Assembly (NCBI GenBank): GCA_016708105.1
Contig: JADJGJ010000002.1
Span: 868,001-932,000 of the forward strand
Source: Crocinitomicaceae bacterium
Lineage (GTDB): Bacteria > Bacteroidota > Bacteroidia > Flavobacteriales_D > Crocinitomicaceae
Length of the DNA: 64,000 bases
Direction: 5' to 3'
In this document: piece by piece, positions 1-9,325 of the stretch
Position numbering within the stretch: the first letter of the stretch is position 1
How the letters are laid out: each line of letters begins with the position of its first letter
Position numbers and translations under genes: made by a program
Notes under the pieces: model-generated
What the model was told of the DNA's origin: nothing
Database searches by the model: none
What the model saw: only the letters and a program-made list of their open reading frames with translations

Positions 1-2284
1 TTGTTTTGTTGATAAGTGGAATTTTATCTGTGATAGCACCATTGAAGTGATGTATAACAAAGGCTTGCAAATAGGGGCGTGCGGTGTGCATGGTGCTGTC
101 AAGTAATTGAAGTGATTTGAGTGGATTTGAGAAAAAGAAAAAATCTGAACCTCTGAAAAATTTATGTTCAATAAATCTGATTGCGTCAATATCACTCCCT
201 AAAAAACTACCGGCAACAAAATTCCATTTCATTTCACCAAAGGTGCCTATTGTGACATTGTCCGATGCGCCAAGTTCAAGAAATGAAAAATTCACATCAC
301 TGCCAAATAGATTAGGCACACCAATTTTATAATTTAATTTCAGTTCAGGATACTCAGTTCCAATGATTATTTTTTTTCCTTTTTTATAGATGTATGATTG
401 TTTAAAACGGTACGCCAATTCAAGTTCAAAAATAGATACAGTATAGGTTTCAAAAGGTTTTGCTTGAATGTCTGATCCAATATTTTGCATCAATGAATCA
501 AGCCATGGTGCACGCGCAAGTTCTGGCACTGCAATGCGTTTAGAATAGTCATAACTCACTCTTCCATATAATCCATTTACAATTTCATATCGTTGCCCAA
601 CAGCAAAAAATGTTTTTCTCACAAAGTTGGATGATGCCCCGGTATTCACAATAGATTCATAATTATTTACGAGATCATACACATCACCACCGGCAATTCT
701 GAAACTTCCGAAATGTTTTGGTAAATAAGTGTATTCAACACCTAACATTCCCTTCAAATCTTTGTATTTGAAACCATAATCAATTTCACTATTGATGCTG
801 ATTTTTTGTCCGTTTTCAAATTCTTTGGAGTACATGCCGGAAATTTTATGCCGATAAGGACCAAATCCAAAAAACTGAGGTTGAGAGATTAGTGGAGCAA
901 TGTAAATTTCTTGTCCTTTTTCTCTGTTTCTAAATCCAACTCCGTTAAGTAAAAAATCCCAGACAGTGAGTTTGTTGTATACGGCGTTCACACTGTCAAT
1001 GTATTCAAACGATGTGAATTCGCGCATGATACTGTCTTGCTCATGGATGTAGAGAAGTTCTTCAGGTTTTAGTTGAATTGGACGAACATTTTCCCAGTAG
1101 AGTGAATCTTTGTCAAATGCATCATCATGATATGACATCACAGAATTTTTAAATTGTTTATGATCAAATCCGGCGTTAAAAATATAATTGCTGTGTTGCA
1201 CTCGGGTATTTGCCATTATTTGATCACTACCGTCATTCATTGTATAAATAAACTCACGTCTTACCACCACCCATTTGCCATCAACAAGTTCATAGTCATG
1301 AATAATTCTGAACTCTTTGAAGTAGTCCATTGCGGCCGGATTGATTGACAAATCAAATGATTTAATCACCCACAAACTATCAATGATATAAATTACACCT
1401 GAAAAAAGCGGACCTTCTTTGAAGCGTGGCTCCACTTTAATTTCATAAATTTTTTGTCCGTTCTCATAAAAAATTCCGCCAAGATTATACTTGTAATTCA
1501 AGAATGCATTCACTGCAACCGGAGACACTAATTGTTTAGATGAAATTTTTGGTAATTCAATCAAGTTTTGATATGGATCTACATCACCATCTTGTACTTT
1601 TTCAAAAAAAATGTAGGGATTATATTCAATTACCTGATTGGGAATTAAATTATCTGCATTGCTAAAATCAACTGATACCACCATGGTGTTATTTGCCTTT
1701 TCAGCGTAGTCATGATGTGCTATAATATCTTCGTGATAGGTTGCGTTTTGCTCAAAATGTGTGACAGAATAAGATTCAATCAGGTTCATTCGCTGTTTCC
1801 CAAGTGTATCTCGTGTAGCTAAAAATGGCAATCTGTTTTCTTTCTCAAGAGATGTTTTTATGTAGGTATTGCATTGATAAGAGTCAAATTGTTTGCCTAG
1901 ATTTTTTTTATTATCAATGACATGACCAATTATTTCTTTAGCTAAATCACGCGTGTCAGAATAAACTTCAACTGTACCCAATTCGGTGGAACTTTCTTTC
2001 AATGTGATGCTGTGGTAAGTGATTTGGTCTTTAACGATAATGGTGTCTGAAGTTTTTTCAAAACCAAGCATGGAAAATGTCAGCACGTAGGTTCCGGCAG
2101 ATGGAACTTCAAGGAAATAATTTCCCTGAGCATTGGCAGGTACTCCGTAGGTAGTGTTTTCCAAAGCAACACGCACACCGGGAATACCTTCACCATATTC
2201 ATCTGTGATTGTGCCTTTGATGGCGAATTGCGCATTCACCGTTAAGGTAGCAAGGCAGCAAATAGCAAGTAGAATTTTTTTCAT
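1..2284 (-). CDS. DUF5686 / CarboxypepD_reg-like outer-membrane protein (3' end beyond window)
   Basis: The frame is open from an ATG at 2284 to the first base of the window, about 761 codons, so the C-terminus lies outside. The protein starts with a signal peptide (MKKILLAICCLATLTVNAQ). Residues about 22-105 form a carboxypeptidase-regulatory-like beta-sandwich (KGTITDEYGEGIPGVRVALE, later LTFSMLGFEKT). The long remainder is rich in aromatic residues and alternating strands, with a C-terminal stretch HHFNGAITDKIPLINK that is typical of DUF5686 proteins. Such proteins usually run to about 830 residues, so perhaps 60-80 residues are missing here. Family members are predicted outer-membrane barrels; no substrate is known. 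The gene is monocistronic as far as can be seen and is followed upstream by an unrelated M1 peptidase on the same strand. The family assignment is from pattern recognition and is fairly secure; the function is unknown. Confidence 0.8.
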   Translation of the reverse strand, partial: MKKILLAICCLATLTVNAQFAIKGTITDEYGEGIPGVRVALENTTYGVPANAQGNYFLEVPSAGTYVLTFSMLGFEKTSDTIIVKDQITYHSITLKESSTELGTVEVYSDTRDLAKEIIGHVIDNKKNLGKQFDSYQCNTYIKTSLEKENRLPFLATRDTLGKQRMNLIESYSVTHFEQNATYHEDIIAHHDYAEKANNTMVVSVDFSNADNLIPNQVIEYNPYIFFEKVQDGDVDPYQNLIELPKISSKQLVSPVAVNAFLNYKYNLGGIFYENGQKIYEIKVEPRFKEGPLFSGVIYIIDSLWVIKSFDLSINPAAMDYFKEFRIIHDYELVDGKWVVVRREFIYTMNDGSDQIMANTRVQHSNYIFNAGFDHKQFKNSVMSYHDDAFDKDSLYWENVRPIQLKPEELLYIHEQDSIMREFTSFEYIDSVNAVYNKLTVWDFLLNGVGFRNREKGQEIYIAPLISQPQFFGFGPYRHKISGMYSKEFENGQKISINSEIDYGFKYKDLKGMLGVEYTYLPKHFGSFRIAGGDVYDLVNNYESIVNTGASSNFVRKTFFAVGQRYEIVNGLYGRVSYDYSKRIAVPELARAPWLDSLMQNIGSDIQAKPFETYTVSIFELELAYRFKQSYIYKKGKKIIIGTEYPELKLNYKIGVPNLFGSDVNFSFLELGASDNVTIGTFGEMKWNFVAGSFLGSDIDAIRFIEHKFFRGSDFFFFSNPLKSLQLLDSTMHTARPYLQAFVIHHFNGAITDKIPLINKT

Positions 2285-2416
2285 GCAGTTCAAAAATAGC
2301 AAATCAGTTTTAGTGTTGTTATACTATGTGGCTCACACTACATAACAGCACCTGTTTTTTACATGTTCTGAACTTGTGACGAATTTAGGTATGCAAAAGT
2401 TACTTTAAGGTCAAAA

Positions 2417-4321
2417 CTATTCTTCCCAACCTAATATTTCATCAATGGTACCTGATGACACGGAATGATAATTGGGTCTTGCTTTTGCGTAAATTTTCTT
2501 TGCAAAGGCTAAGCCTGATTCTGTTTTTGCCAACTCTTCATAAATAGGTTGAAGGTATTTTCTACGACCCACGGTAATGAGAAATTTTTCCATGTATGGA
2601 TTGATTTTATCATATCCTTTGCGCAGTGAAAGCTGATACCATTCAGATTGAATTTCTGCATTGCCTGAATTGCTGAAATTAAATTCTTGATCAAGCATAG
2701 CCAAGGTTGTCACATCAGCATTATCAGGGATGTGGCGTATAAAATGCATCCACTCTTGTGTTGTCCATTTTGATTTGTCAATGCCTAATTCTTTACCAGA
2801 TTTAACCGTGGTTACCAGCAGTGCTTTTTCATCCACTTTTGCAAATCGGTCTGATTCAACTTTTATACAATTGTCCGGAATTCCTTCACCATAAATCCAA
2901 TCATCTGTATTGAATTTAAGTTTATTTGGTTCAAGCAGATTTTTATTGAGGTAATCAACAAACATTTCAGTTGTCACAGGTTGAAATTCGTAGGTGGCAA
3001 AATAACTTTTCAAAAACGGATCAAATTTTTCACGTCCGGCAAGTGATTCTAATGTTTTAAGAAATAGAGCACCTTTCACATAGGCAATAGTAGTCATTCC
3101 TTCATCCGGGTCACGACCATCAAGGTTAAGTTTCAGATGAGTGTCTTCAGCTTGTCCGCTTGAAATTAAATCTGCATTCTCTAATTCCAATTCTTGATTT
3201 TCAATACTCAATAACATGTCTGCATACTCTTTCCCATATACTTCTTCCATGATTCTGTTTTCAATGTACACGGTGAAACCTTCGTTGAGCCAGAAATCAT
3301 CCCAAGTAGCGTTGGTTACCAGATTGCCTGACCAAGAATGAGCGAGTTCATGCGCAATGAGAGAAACCAATGAACGATCACCGGAAATAATGGTTGGTGT
3401 TGCAAATGTGAGTTTAGGATTTTCCATTCCACCAAAAGGAAATGAAGGAGGCAAAACAATGATATCATATCTGCCCCACTTGTACTCTCCATATAAACCT
3501 TCAGCAGCAATTACCATTTTTTCAACATCCACAAATTCGTAAACGCATTTATCCAGCATGACAGGTTCAGTATAAACTCCAGTGCGTTCACCCAAACTTG
3601 CAAAGGAGAGGTCACCCACCGCCAGCGCAATTAAATACGTTGGTATAGCCTGAGGCATGTCAAAAGTATATTTTCCATCAGCACTTTTTTCTGTTGGATT
3701 ATTGGCGCTCATAACTGCCATCAAATGTTTTGGCGTTGTGATATTGGCTGAATACGTGATGCGTTTCAATGGAGTATCTTGGCAAGGAATCCAGGTTCTG
3801 GTTAATACAGCCTGACCTTGCGTATAAAGATATGGATGCTTTTTACCGGCTGTTTGCTGCGGGCTGAGCCATTGCAGTGAGCCAGACTCAGGAGATGTTT
3901 CATACCAGATTTTAACTTTTTTTGTTTCCGGTTTAATTGTAACGGTTAGTGGAGAACCAAGCAACTCGTCATCTTCACCCACATTAAAAATAGTAGATGA
4001 GGTGTCTTCATCCAATGTTACTTTGAAGATTTTTTCATCATTCATGTCAAATACCATTTGAGATGAATGAGCAGGATTTTCAATGGTGTGTTCAACAGAT
4101 CCAACCAATTTATGTTGATCAAAGTCTACGGTTAAATCCAAATGAAGATGGCTTGAATAAACCTCATTCACATTAGAATATGAATGCTTGTCTTCAAGTA
4201 TAACCACTGAGTCAGTTGAGATTGAATCTTGGTTTGATGATTGATTATCAGCAGATGTTCCACCGCATGAAGCCAGTAAGAAAACCGGCAAACCGGTCAA
4301 TACAAAGGGTTTAAGGGACAT
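2417..4321 (-). CDS. M1 family aminopeptidase lipoprotein (leukotriene-A4-hydrolase-like)
   Basis: A 634-residue zinc aminopeptidase. The N-terminus is a lipoprotein signal with lipobox LLASC, so Cys19 would be lipidated and the enzyme anchored in the envelope. The M1 beta-saddle domain leads to the exopeptidase motif GGMEN (about residue 295) and the zinc site HELAHSW (about residues 324-330), with the third ligand in LNEGFTVYIE 18 residues after the second His. The last ~170 residues form a helical C-terminal domain of the leukotriene-A4-hydrolase type (LRKGYDKINPYMEKFLITVG). The likely role is removal of N-terminal residues from peptides in the periplasm or at the surface. A POT peptide transporter is transcribed divergently 332 bp away, which fits a peptide-scavenging pair, although co-regulation is only inferred. 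All catalytic motifs look intact. Confidence 0.92.
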   Translation of the reverse strand: MSLKPFVLTGLPVFLLASCGGTSADNQSSNQDSISTDSVVILEDKHSYSNVNEVYSSHLHLDLTVDFDQHKLVGSVEHTIENPAHSSQMVFDMNDEKIFKVTLDEDTSSTIFNVGEDDELLGSPLTVTIKPETKKVKIWYETSPESGSLQWLSPQQTAGKKHPYLYTQGQAVLTRTWIPCQDTPLKRITYSANITTPKHLMAVMSANNPTEKSADGKYTFDMPQAIPTYLIALAVGDLSFASLGERTGVYTEPVMLDKCVYEFVDVEKMVIAAEGLYGEYKWGRYDIIVLPPSFPFGGMENPKLTFATPTIISGDRSLVSLIAHELAHSWSGNLVTNATWDDFWLNEGFTVYIENRIMEEVYGKEYADMLLSIENQELELENADLISSGQAEDTHLKLNLDGRDPDEGMTTIAYVKGALFLKTLESLAGREKFDPFLKSYFATYEFQPVTTEMFVDYLNKNLLEPNKLKFNTDDWIYGEGIPDNCIKVESDRFAKVDEKALLVTTVKSGKELGIDKSKWTTQEWMHFIRHIPDNADVTTLAMLDQEFNFSNSGNAEIQSEWYQLSLRKGYDKINPYMEKFLITVGRRKYLQPIYEELAKTESGLAFAKKIYAKARPNYHSVSSGTIDEILGWEE

Positions 4322-4653
4322 AATTACAGTTTAATCTTCTTTTCGGGCGTCAAAGATAGAATATCCAAGGGCTCGCAGCAGCATAATTTATATCAATGCC
4401 CTGATCGCATCGTTAAATATTCATATTTAGTGGATTAAGCTAAAAAACCCGAATTAAATTGGTTTAAACAAATAATTATCATTTTATTTTGATTAATTTC
4501 ACCGCCTCATACTTTTCAGGTTGTGCAAGGAAAAAACCAATGAAAAGACGATTAGATTCAAAGTGAATAAATTGAGTCAGCGTTTTATTTGGATAGATAA
4601 GAAGTAGAAGGACGAAAAGTAAAGTTTACTCAAAAAACGACTTCAGTCCGATT
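4322..4653. other. Divergent intergenic region between M1 peptidase and POT transporter
   Basis: This 332-bp A+T-rich region separates two divergent genes. It holds a good -7 box for the peptidase gene (4351-4358). I see no comparable TAnnTTTG box for the transporter, no strong hairpin and no convincing short ORF. Confidence 0.6.
4351..4358 (-). promoter_or_regulatory. Putative housekeeping -7 promoter box for the M1 lipoprotein gene
   Basis: On the minus strand the bases read TATCTTTG, an exact match to the Bacteroidota -7 consensus TAnnTTTG, about 29 nt upstream of the ATG. A -33 TTG at the ideal distance is not obvious, as is common in this phylum. Confidence 0.45.
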
Positions 4654-6783
4654 ATGCACACTGATCAAAGCACAGAAAAGTTTTTTCAATCTAAGGTTTT
4701 AGGACATCCTGCCGGTTTATTCGTTTTGTTTTTCACGGAAATGTGGGAACGTTTTTCATTCTACGGAATGCGGGTATTGTTGGTGCTGTTCCTTACCATG
4801 TCTTTTATTGGAACAAATCCCGGGTGGGAATTTTCAAGCGGTGAAGCAACTGCTTTATTTGGAACCTATGCCAGCTTATTATATCTGACGCCTATTATAG
4901 GTGGTATTCTTGCTGATAAATTCCTGGGTTATAGAATGGCCGTTGTGGTTGGTGCGTTGATCATGACGCTGGGACACGTTTGCATGGCGCTTGAAACTGA
5001 GTTTTCTCTTTATTTGGGATTAGGATTATTGGTTGTTGGTACAGGTTTTTTCAAACCAAATATCACATCCATAATCTCTACAATGTATAAAGATCTTCCA
5101 AAGAAAAAAGACGGAGCCTATACCATTTTCTATATGGGTGTAAATGCAGGGGCATTTTTTGGAATGATGCTTTGCGGATACATTGGGGAAAAAGTGGGTT
5201 GGCAATATGGTTTCAGTCTCGCCGGTATCTTTATGTTACTTGGCGCACTTCAGTTCTGGTTAGCTAAACCGTTGTTTGGAACTATAGGTGATAAACCGGT
5301 TAAAGGTCAAACTGACAAAGCAGTTGAAGAGGTTAAAGGAGTTGAGCTTACAAAAGAAAGTGTACTTGATAAAGCAACACAGGCCAGAGGATACAGACCA
5401 AACCCTTTTACACTTGTTGATTTAATTTTAGTAGCCATTTCGGTTTCAGTGGGATTGGTATTTATCATCAATGACCCTATGTTTAAAATTAGTGGCTTCT
5501 CTATGTTGCCACAAGAGTTAAATATTGGTGGATCTAAATTCAACGGACCTTTACTTATTCTGGTGATTTTTGGTTTACTGCCATTTCTTTTCTTGATCAT
5601 CAGTCGTATTATTAGATATGATCAAGTGGTTAAAGGGCGCATGTTTGCCGTAATGGGTTTTGCTATTTTCCTCATCTTTTTTACGCTGACTTTTGAGCAA
5701 GGAGCTACTTCGTTAGTATTATTTGCAGATAATTTTACTGACAGAGTACTTGTTGGTAATTCAGCCATTGTATTTAATGTGGTTAATATTCTGCTAACGG
5801 TTGGACCGCTGTTAATCATTTCTTGGGTTTTGTTACGATTATTTATTGAAACCTGGGCTGAAATTAAATGGTCAAACATTGTTTTAGGTACTAGTTTTGT
5901 TTTGGTTTGGATCATGGCAATTTGGATGATCAATCGTGATTTATCTACCAAAGCGTATGAGTTCAAAACACAAATGATTTCATATCAAACTACTAATCCT
6001 GATGATGGCACCACTAGTATCGTGTATGAAGATTTTACTGATTCAACGGTTGTTCAGCAAAATGAAAAGGTAATAGATACTGTTCTCACCTTTAATGAAA
6101 TTGAAGTGATGCAGCCAAATGCGCCTGTTAGATTAGTTTTTGAGAATGGAAAATATGAGCGATTAGATGCAACAGAAGAGGCAAAGTTGAGCCAGCAAAT
6201 GGATTTACATAAACGACCATCACCTATTATTACCGGAACGGTGGTTGATGCAAAGGCAGGTGGAGTTGAAATTGCTGCATCATGGTTCAGCATCCTCAAT
6301 TCATTTTTCATTATTGCGTTGGCATCTTTCTTTTCGCGTTGGTGGGAAAGTAAATACAACCCAAGTCCTGCAATGAAATATGCTATTGGGTTATTTTTTA
6401 TAGCATTTGGTTTTGCAGTGATGGCTTACGGTTCAATTCCTATTGGAGATGGAACTCATAACATTCGCGTGAACATGGTTTGGCTAATTATTGCTTATTT
6501 CTTGCATACCTTGGGTGAGTTATGTATTTCTCCGGTGGGCTTGTCCATGGTGAGTAAATTGGTTCCGGCGCGTATGATTGGATTCATGTTTGGTATGTGG
6601 TATCTGGCCATAGCCATAGGGAATAAAATCGCCGCATCTTTAGGCGGTGCCATTGAACCGGTGGTTGCTAAATATGACATGATGACTTTCTTCCTGATCT
6701 TTACCGTTATCGCAGCGTTTTCAGGCTTAATTGTTATGTTGCTGAATCCATTGATGAAACGATGGATGGGCGGGGTGCATTGA
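4654..6783 (+). CDS. POT/PTR2 family proton-dependent oligopeptide transporter
   Basis: A 709-residue inner-membrane MFS protein of the peptide:H+ symporter family, which imports di- and tripeptides. The signature ExxERFxYYG is present near the N-terminus as E29-x2-E32-R33-F34-S-F36-Y37-G38, with Phe in place of the first Tyr. The second PTR2 signature is recognisable around GLLVVGTGFFKPNITS (about residues 127-142). Many hydrophobic segments follow. Between two late membrane segments (about residues 430-545) there is a hydrophilic insertion of about 100 residues rich in D, E, T and V, which makes the protein longer than the usual ~500 residues. Extra soluble domains in Bacteroidota POT proteins are known, but I do not recognise this one. 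The gene faces away from the M1 aminopeptidase gene, suggesting peptide degradation coupled to uptake. Confidence 0.93.
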   Translation: MHTDQSTEKFFQSKVLGHPAGLFVLFFTEMWERFSFYGMRVLLVLFLTMSFIGTNPGWEFSSGEATALFGTYASLLYLTPIIGGILADKFLGYRMAVVVGALIMTLGHVCMALETEFSLYLGLGLLVVGTGFFKPNITSIISTMYKDLPKKKDGAYTIFYMGVNAGAFFGMMLCGYIGEKVGWQYGFSLAGIFMLLGALQFWLAKPLFGTIGDKPVKGQTDKAVEEVKGVELTKESVLDKATQARGYRPNPFTLVDLILVAISVSVGLVFIINDPMFKISGFSMLPQELNIGGSKFNGPLLILVIFGLLPFLFLIISRIIRYDQVVKGRMFAVMGFAIFLIFFTLTFEQGATSLVLFADNFTDRVLVGNSAIVFNVVNILLTVGPLLIISWVLLRLFIETWAEIKWSNIVLGTSFVLVWIMAIWMINRDLSTKAYEFKTQMISYQTTNPDDGTTSIVYEDFTDSTVVQQNEKVIDTVLTFNEIEVMQPNAPVRLVFENGKYERLDATEEAKLSQQMDLHKRPSPIITGTVVDAKAGGVEIAASWFSILNSFFIIALASFFSRWWESKYNPSPAMKYAIGLFFIAFGFAVMAYGSIPIGDGTHNIRVNMVWLIIAYFLHTLGELCISPVGLSMVSKLVPARMIGFMFGMWYLAIAIGNKIAASLGGAIEPVVAKYDMMTFFLIFTVIAAFSGLIVMLLNPLMKRWMGGVH

Positions 6784-6955
6784 TGGATTGGTCGCTTCTC
6801 TTGAGTTGTTTCTCGCATATTTTCAGTTAAATTTTTTATAGGATTTATTCCAATGAGGAGTCAATTCTAATATCCCAGCACTTTCATTTTAATGCCATTT
6901 TCTTCTCCAACAAAGGGGCAGGAAAAAATCTTTCAAAATTTTTTTTAACCTGAAT

Positions 6956-6980
6956 GGGGGTTAAGTTTCTTTTGATTGTC
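6956..6980 (+). promoter_or_regulatory. Putative ECF-sigma promoter upstream of the head-GIN gene
   Basis: A GGGGT block (6957-6961) is followed after 12 nt by GATTGTC (6974-6980), and the ATG follows 23 nt later. The same two blocks with exactly the same 12-nt spacing occur upstream of the TonB receptor (11238-11261). The form (G-rich -35, GTC-containing -10) resembles promoters read by Bacteroidota ECF sigma factors, not the TAnnTTTG box. The ECF sigma gene at 7799 is the natural candidate for recognising it; this link is inferred. Confidence 0.5.
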
Positions 6981-7003
6981 ATACTAGAAACAATACAAAA
7001 AAT

Positions 7004-7726
7004 ATGAGAAAATTAATTATAGCTGTTGTCATTCTAACCGCTGCAACATCTTGCAAAAAAAATGGTATTTTCTGTTACAATGGTAACGGTAACATAATTA
7101 CAGAACAGAGACAACCCGGTTCATTTGATGAAATAGAATTAAGTATGAATGCCGATGTGCACATTTCTCAAGCTTCAACTTATTCAGTGAGTGTAACAAC
7201 AAGTGAAAATTTAATGGACATTATTAAAACAGATGTAGATGGGAACACGTTGTGTATTGAAACAAAGTCAAACAAGTGTATTGGACATCATGATGAAATT
7301 GATGTGTTTGTTACCATGCCGGTTGTTCGCCGAGTTAAAATTTCAGGCAGTGGTAATGTAACTTGTCAATCAGCTATCAATGTGAATGAAATTGAACTTA
7401 TCATTACTGGAAGCGGGAATATTTCTATGGATAGTTTAACAGCTGTGATTTGTGATATGACCATATCAGGCTCAGGAGACATGGAAATAAACGGAATAGG
7501 TTCCGGCTCAAGTCAAAACATTAATATCAGCGGTTCAGGTAGCGTGAACACCATAAATCACGCATTTGATGATGTTGATGTGAACATTTCGGGCTCTGGT
7601 TCGGCTTCGGTGTGGGCAACCAATAGTTTAAAAACAAATATTTCAGGCAGCGGTGACGTTGTTTATAAAGGAAATCCAATTATTACCAGTTCAAATTCTG
7701 GTTCAGGATCAGTGCGCCCTTATTAA
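7004..7726 (+). CDS. Head GIN domain (DUF2807) lipoprotein
   Basis: A 240-residue predicted lipoprotein with lipobox AATSC (Cys17). The body matches the 'putative auto-transporter adhesin, head GIN domain' family (DUF2807): after ADVHISQ and VSVTTSENLMDII come about seven short repeats around a SGSGN/SGSGD/SGSGS core (from residue ~110 to the end), which are expected to form a right-handed beta-helix. Such proteins are envelope-associated in Bacteroidota; their biochemical role is not settled. It lies 72 bp upstream of the ECF sigma gene and is preceded by a promoter that matches the one in front of the TonB receptor of the same module, so it is probably a regulon member. The stop and the start are both clear. 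Confidence 0.88.
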   Translation: MRKLIIAVVILTAATSCKKNGIFCYNGNGNIITEQRQPGSFDEIELSMNADVHISQASTYSVSVTTSENLMDIIKTDVDGNTLCIETKSNKCIGHHDEIDVFVTMPVVRRVKISGSGNVTCQSAINVNEIELIITGSGNISMDSLTAVICDMTISGSGDMEINGIGSGSSQNINISGSGSVNTINHAFDDVDVNISGSGSASVWATNSLKTNISGSGDVVYKGNPIITSSNSGSGSVRPY

Positions 7727-7746
7727 CGGAATACATGCATTCAATG

Positions 7747-7754
7747 TATCTTTG
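7747..7754 (+). promoter_or_regulatory. Putative -7 promoter box for the ECF sigma operon
   Basis: TATCTTTG matches the Bacteroidota -7 consensus TAnnTTTG. Transcription would begin near 7761, about 40 nt before the GTG taken as the start of the sigma gene. This would give the sigma/FecR pair a housekeeping promoter separate from the ECF-type sites. Confidence 0.4.
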
Positions 7755-7798
7755 TTCATCTGGAAATAACTGAGTCCATATCCATTACAGAATTTGAA

Positions 7799-8317
7799 GT
7801 GATTTTTAAAAATCATTATCAGGAGTTGTGTGCTTATGCTAACTCTTTTATGGTTGACATAGATTCATCAGAAGAAATTGTGCAAGAATTGTTTGTGCGA
7901 TTTTGGGAACAAAGGGAAACAAAAGCTATTACAACGTCAGTTCGCGCTTACTTATATACTGCTGTCAAAAACGCCTGTTTAAACCAATTGAAACATTTGA
8001 AAATAAAAGATAAATACAAACAAGAACAGGAGCGCGAATTGACGTTTAATTCTTCTCATGACCAACATGGATTAGAAGTATCTGAATTAGATCAAAAAAT
8101 TCACGCTGCAATTAATTCATTACCTGAAGGACGAAGAAAAATATTTATCCTGAGTAGGTTTGATGGATTGAAGTATCAAGAAATTGCCGACAAATTGAAT
8201 ATTAGTATTAAAACAGTAGAAAATCAAATGGGCGAAGCCTTGAAATTTTTAAGAATTCAACTAAAAGATTTCATCGTAACTGTTTTGATAATTGTAAAAT
8301 TATTCACGCATTTATAA
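7799..8317 (+). CDS. ECF RNA polymerase sigma factor (sigma-70 family)
   Basis: The 172 residues contain sigma region 2 (YANSFMVDIDSSEEIVQELF then FVRFWEQRE) and region 4 (LNISIKTVENQMGEAL, a helix-turn-helix), with no regions 1 or 3, which is the ECF layout. Together with the FecR gene 9 bp downstream it forms a FecI/FecR-type pair. The C-terminal ~15 residues are hydrophobic (FIVTVLIIVKLFTHL), which is frequent in Bacteroidota ECF factors paired with FecR. The start is uncertain: GTG at 7799 is the only conventional codon, but the frame is open upstream to 7727 and residues encoded just before it (ITEFE) look like the usual N-terminus of this family, so a non-standard start (ATT or ATA) between 7766 and 7784 is possible. 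Confidence 0.9.
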   Translation: MIFKNHYQELCAYANSFMVDIDSSEEIVQELFVRFWEQRETKAITTSVRAYLYTAVKNACLNQLKHLKIKDKYKQEQERELTFNSSHDQHGLEVSELDQKIHAAINSLPEGRRKIFILSRFDGLKYQEIADKLNISIKTVENQMGEALKFLRIQLKDFIVTVLIIVKLFTHL

Positions 8318-8326
8318 CATGAGGGT

Positions 8327-9325
8327 ATGAGTGAGATGAATAGCAAAATAAACGAGGCTCTGTTGATGGCATACATTAACAATGAACTTAGTGAACTAGA
8401 CAAAAATCAAGTTGAAATTTGGCTGAATAATTCAATTGAGAATAAAAAATATTTTGAAGAGCTAAAAGAAGTCTGGATTCTCACGGGTAAAGTCAAAATA
8501 AAACCGGTTGATGTCAATACTAGTTTAGCTTGGCATAAAATCAGTGAGCGCATCAATACTGCAGAGCAATCACCAAAGAAAACCAAGGTGATTTCAATGC
8601 GTTTAATCTATGCAGCTGCAGCAGTTGTAGTAATTTTATTTGGTTCTGTTGTCTTGATTAAATTCATCTCAAAAAACAACGACCTTATTCAATTGTCTGC
8701 AAAAAAAGAGGTAGTGATTGACACCCTGCAAGACGGATCTGTTATTTCATTAAATCAAGGATCTCAGTTAGAATATCCGGCTGAATTTTCATCTGATGAA
8801 CGGCGCGTTACTCTACATGGCGAAGCATTTTTTGAAATCACACCCAATGCTCAACAACCCTTTATTGTGGAATTAGATCACCAAGCAGAAGTGAAGGTTT
8901 TGGGAACTTCATTTAATATTGAGGAATCAGATTCAACTACTACGGTATTTGTTAAATCAGGCAAGGTAGAATTTAAATCAACTGAAAATAGTGTCATTTT
9001 GTTGCCCGGAGAGAAAGGTATTATGAACTTTGCTGACGGTTATGTCAGAAAAGCCTCTCAAAATGAAATTGATTTCAATGAAATTTATTGGCTTGATCAA
9101 AAGTTAAATTTTGAAGATCAACCACTAGATCAAATTATCTCAATTTTGGAGTCAATTTTTGAAGTTAGTATCTTGTTAGAAAACAATAAGGCAGCCAATT
9201 GCAGATTAACAACTCATTTTGAACGAGAGAGCATTGAAGAGATACTGGAAGTCATAGCTGCGTCATTTGAAATGGAATTGATTAAAACTAAAAATGGATT
9301 TATATTGAAGGGTAATGGTTGCTAA
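8327..9325 (+). CDS. FecR-type anti-sigma factor
   Basis: A 332-residue single-pass inner-membrane protein. The cytoplasmic N-terminal ~90 residues (LLMAYINNELSELDKNQVE, then AWHKISERI) form the expected sigma-binding region. A membrane helix follows at about residues 92-114. The periplasmic part has a FecR domain (DGSVISLNQGSQLEYP, then RRVTLHGEAFFEI, about residues 130-230) and a C-terminal DUF4974 domain (about 255-330, DQPLDQIISILESIFEV). In characterised Fec-type systems the periplasmic part receives a signal from the STN domain of an outer-membrane protein and releases or activates the sigma factor. Here the STN partner would be the next gene, which overlaps this one by 11 bp, implying translational coupling. 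Confidence 0.92.
   Translation: MSEMNSKINEALLMAYINNELSELDKNQVEIWLNNSIENKKYFEELKEVWILTGKVKIKPVDVNTSLAWHKISERINTAEQSPKKTKVISMRLIYAAAAVVVILFGSVVLIKFISKNNDLIQLSAKKEVVIDTLQDGSVISLNQGSQLEYPAEFSSDERRVTLHGEAFFEITPNAQQPFIVELDHQAEVKVLGTSFNIEESDSTTTVFVKSGKVEFKSTENSVILLPGEKGIMNFADGYVRKASQNEIDFNEIYWLDQKLNFEDQPLDQIISILESIFEVSILLENNKAANCRLTTHFERESIEEILEVIAASFEMELIKTKNGFILKGNGC

Noticed and set aside
5622..5966. Minus-strand open frame inside the POT transporter gene
   Set aside because: Shadow of a strongly supported membrane protein; composition and lack of promoter or family do not support it.
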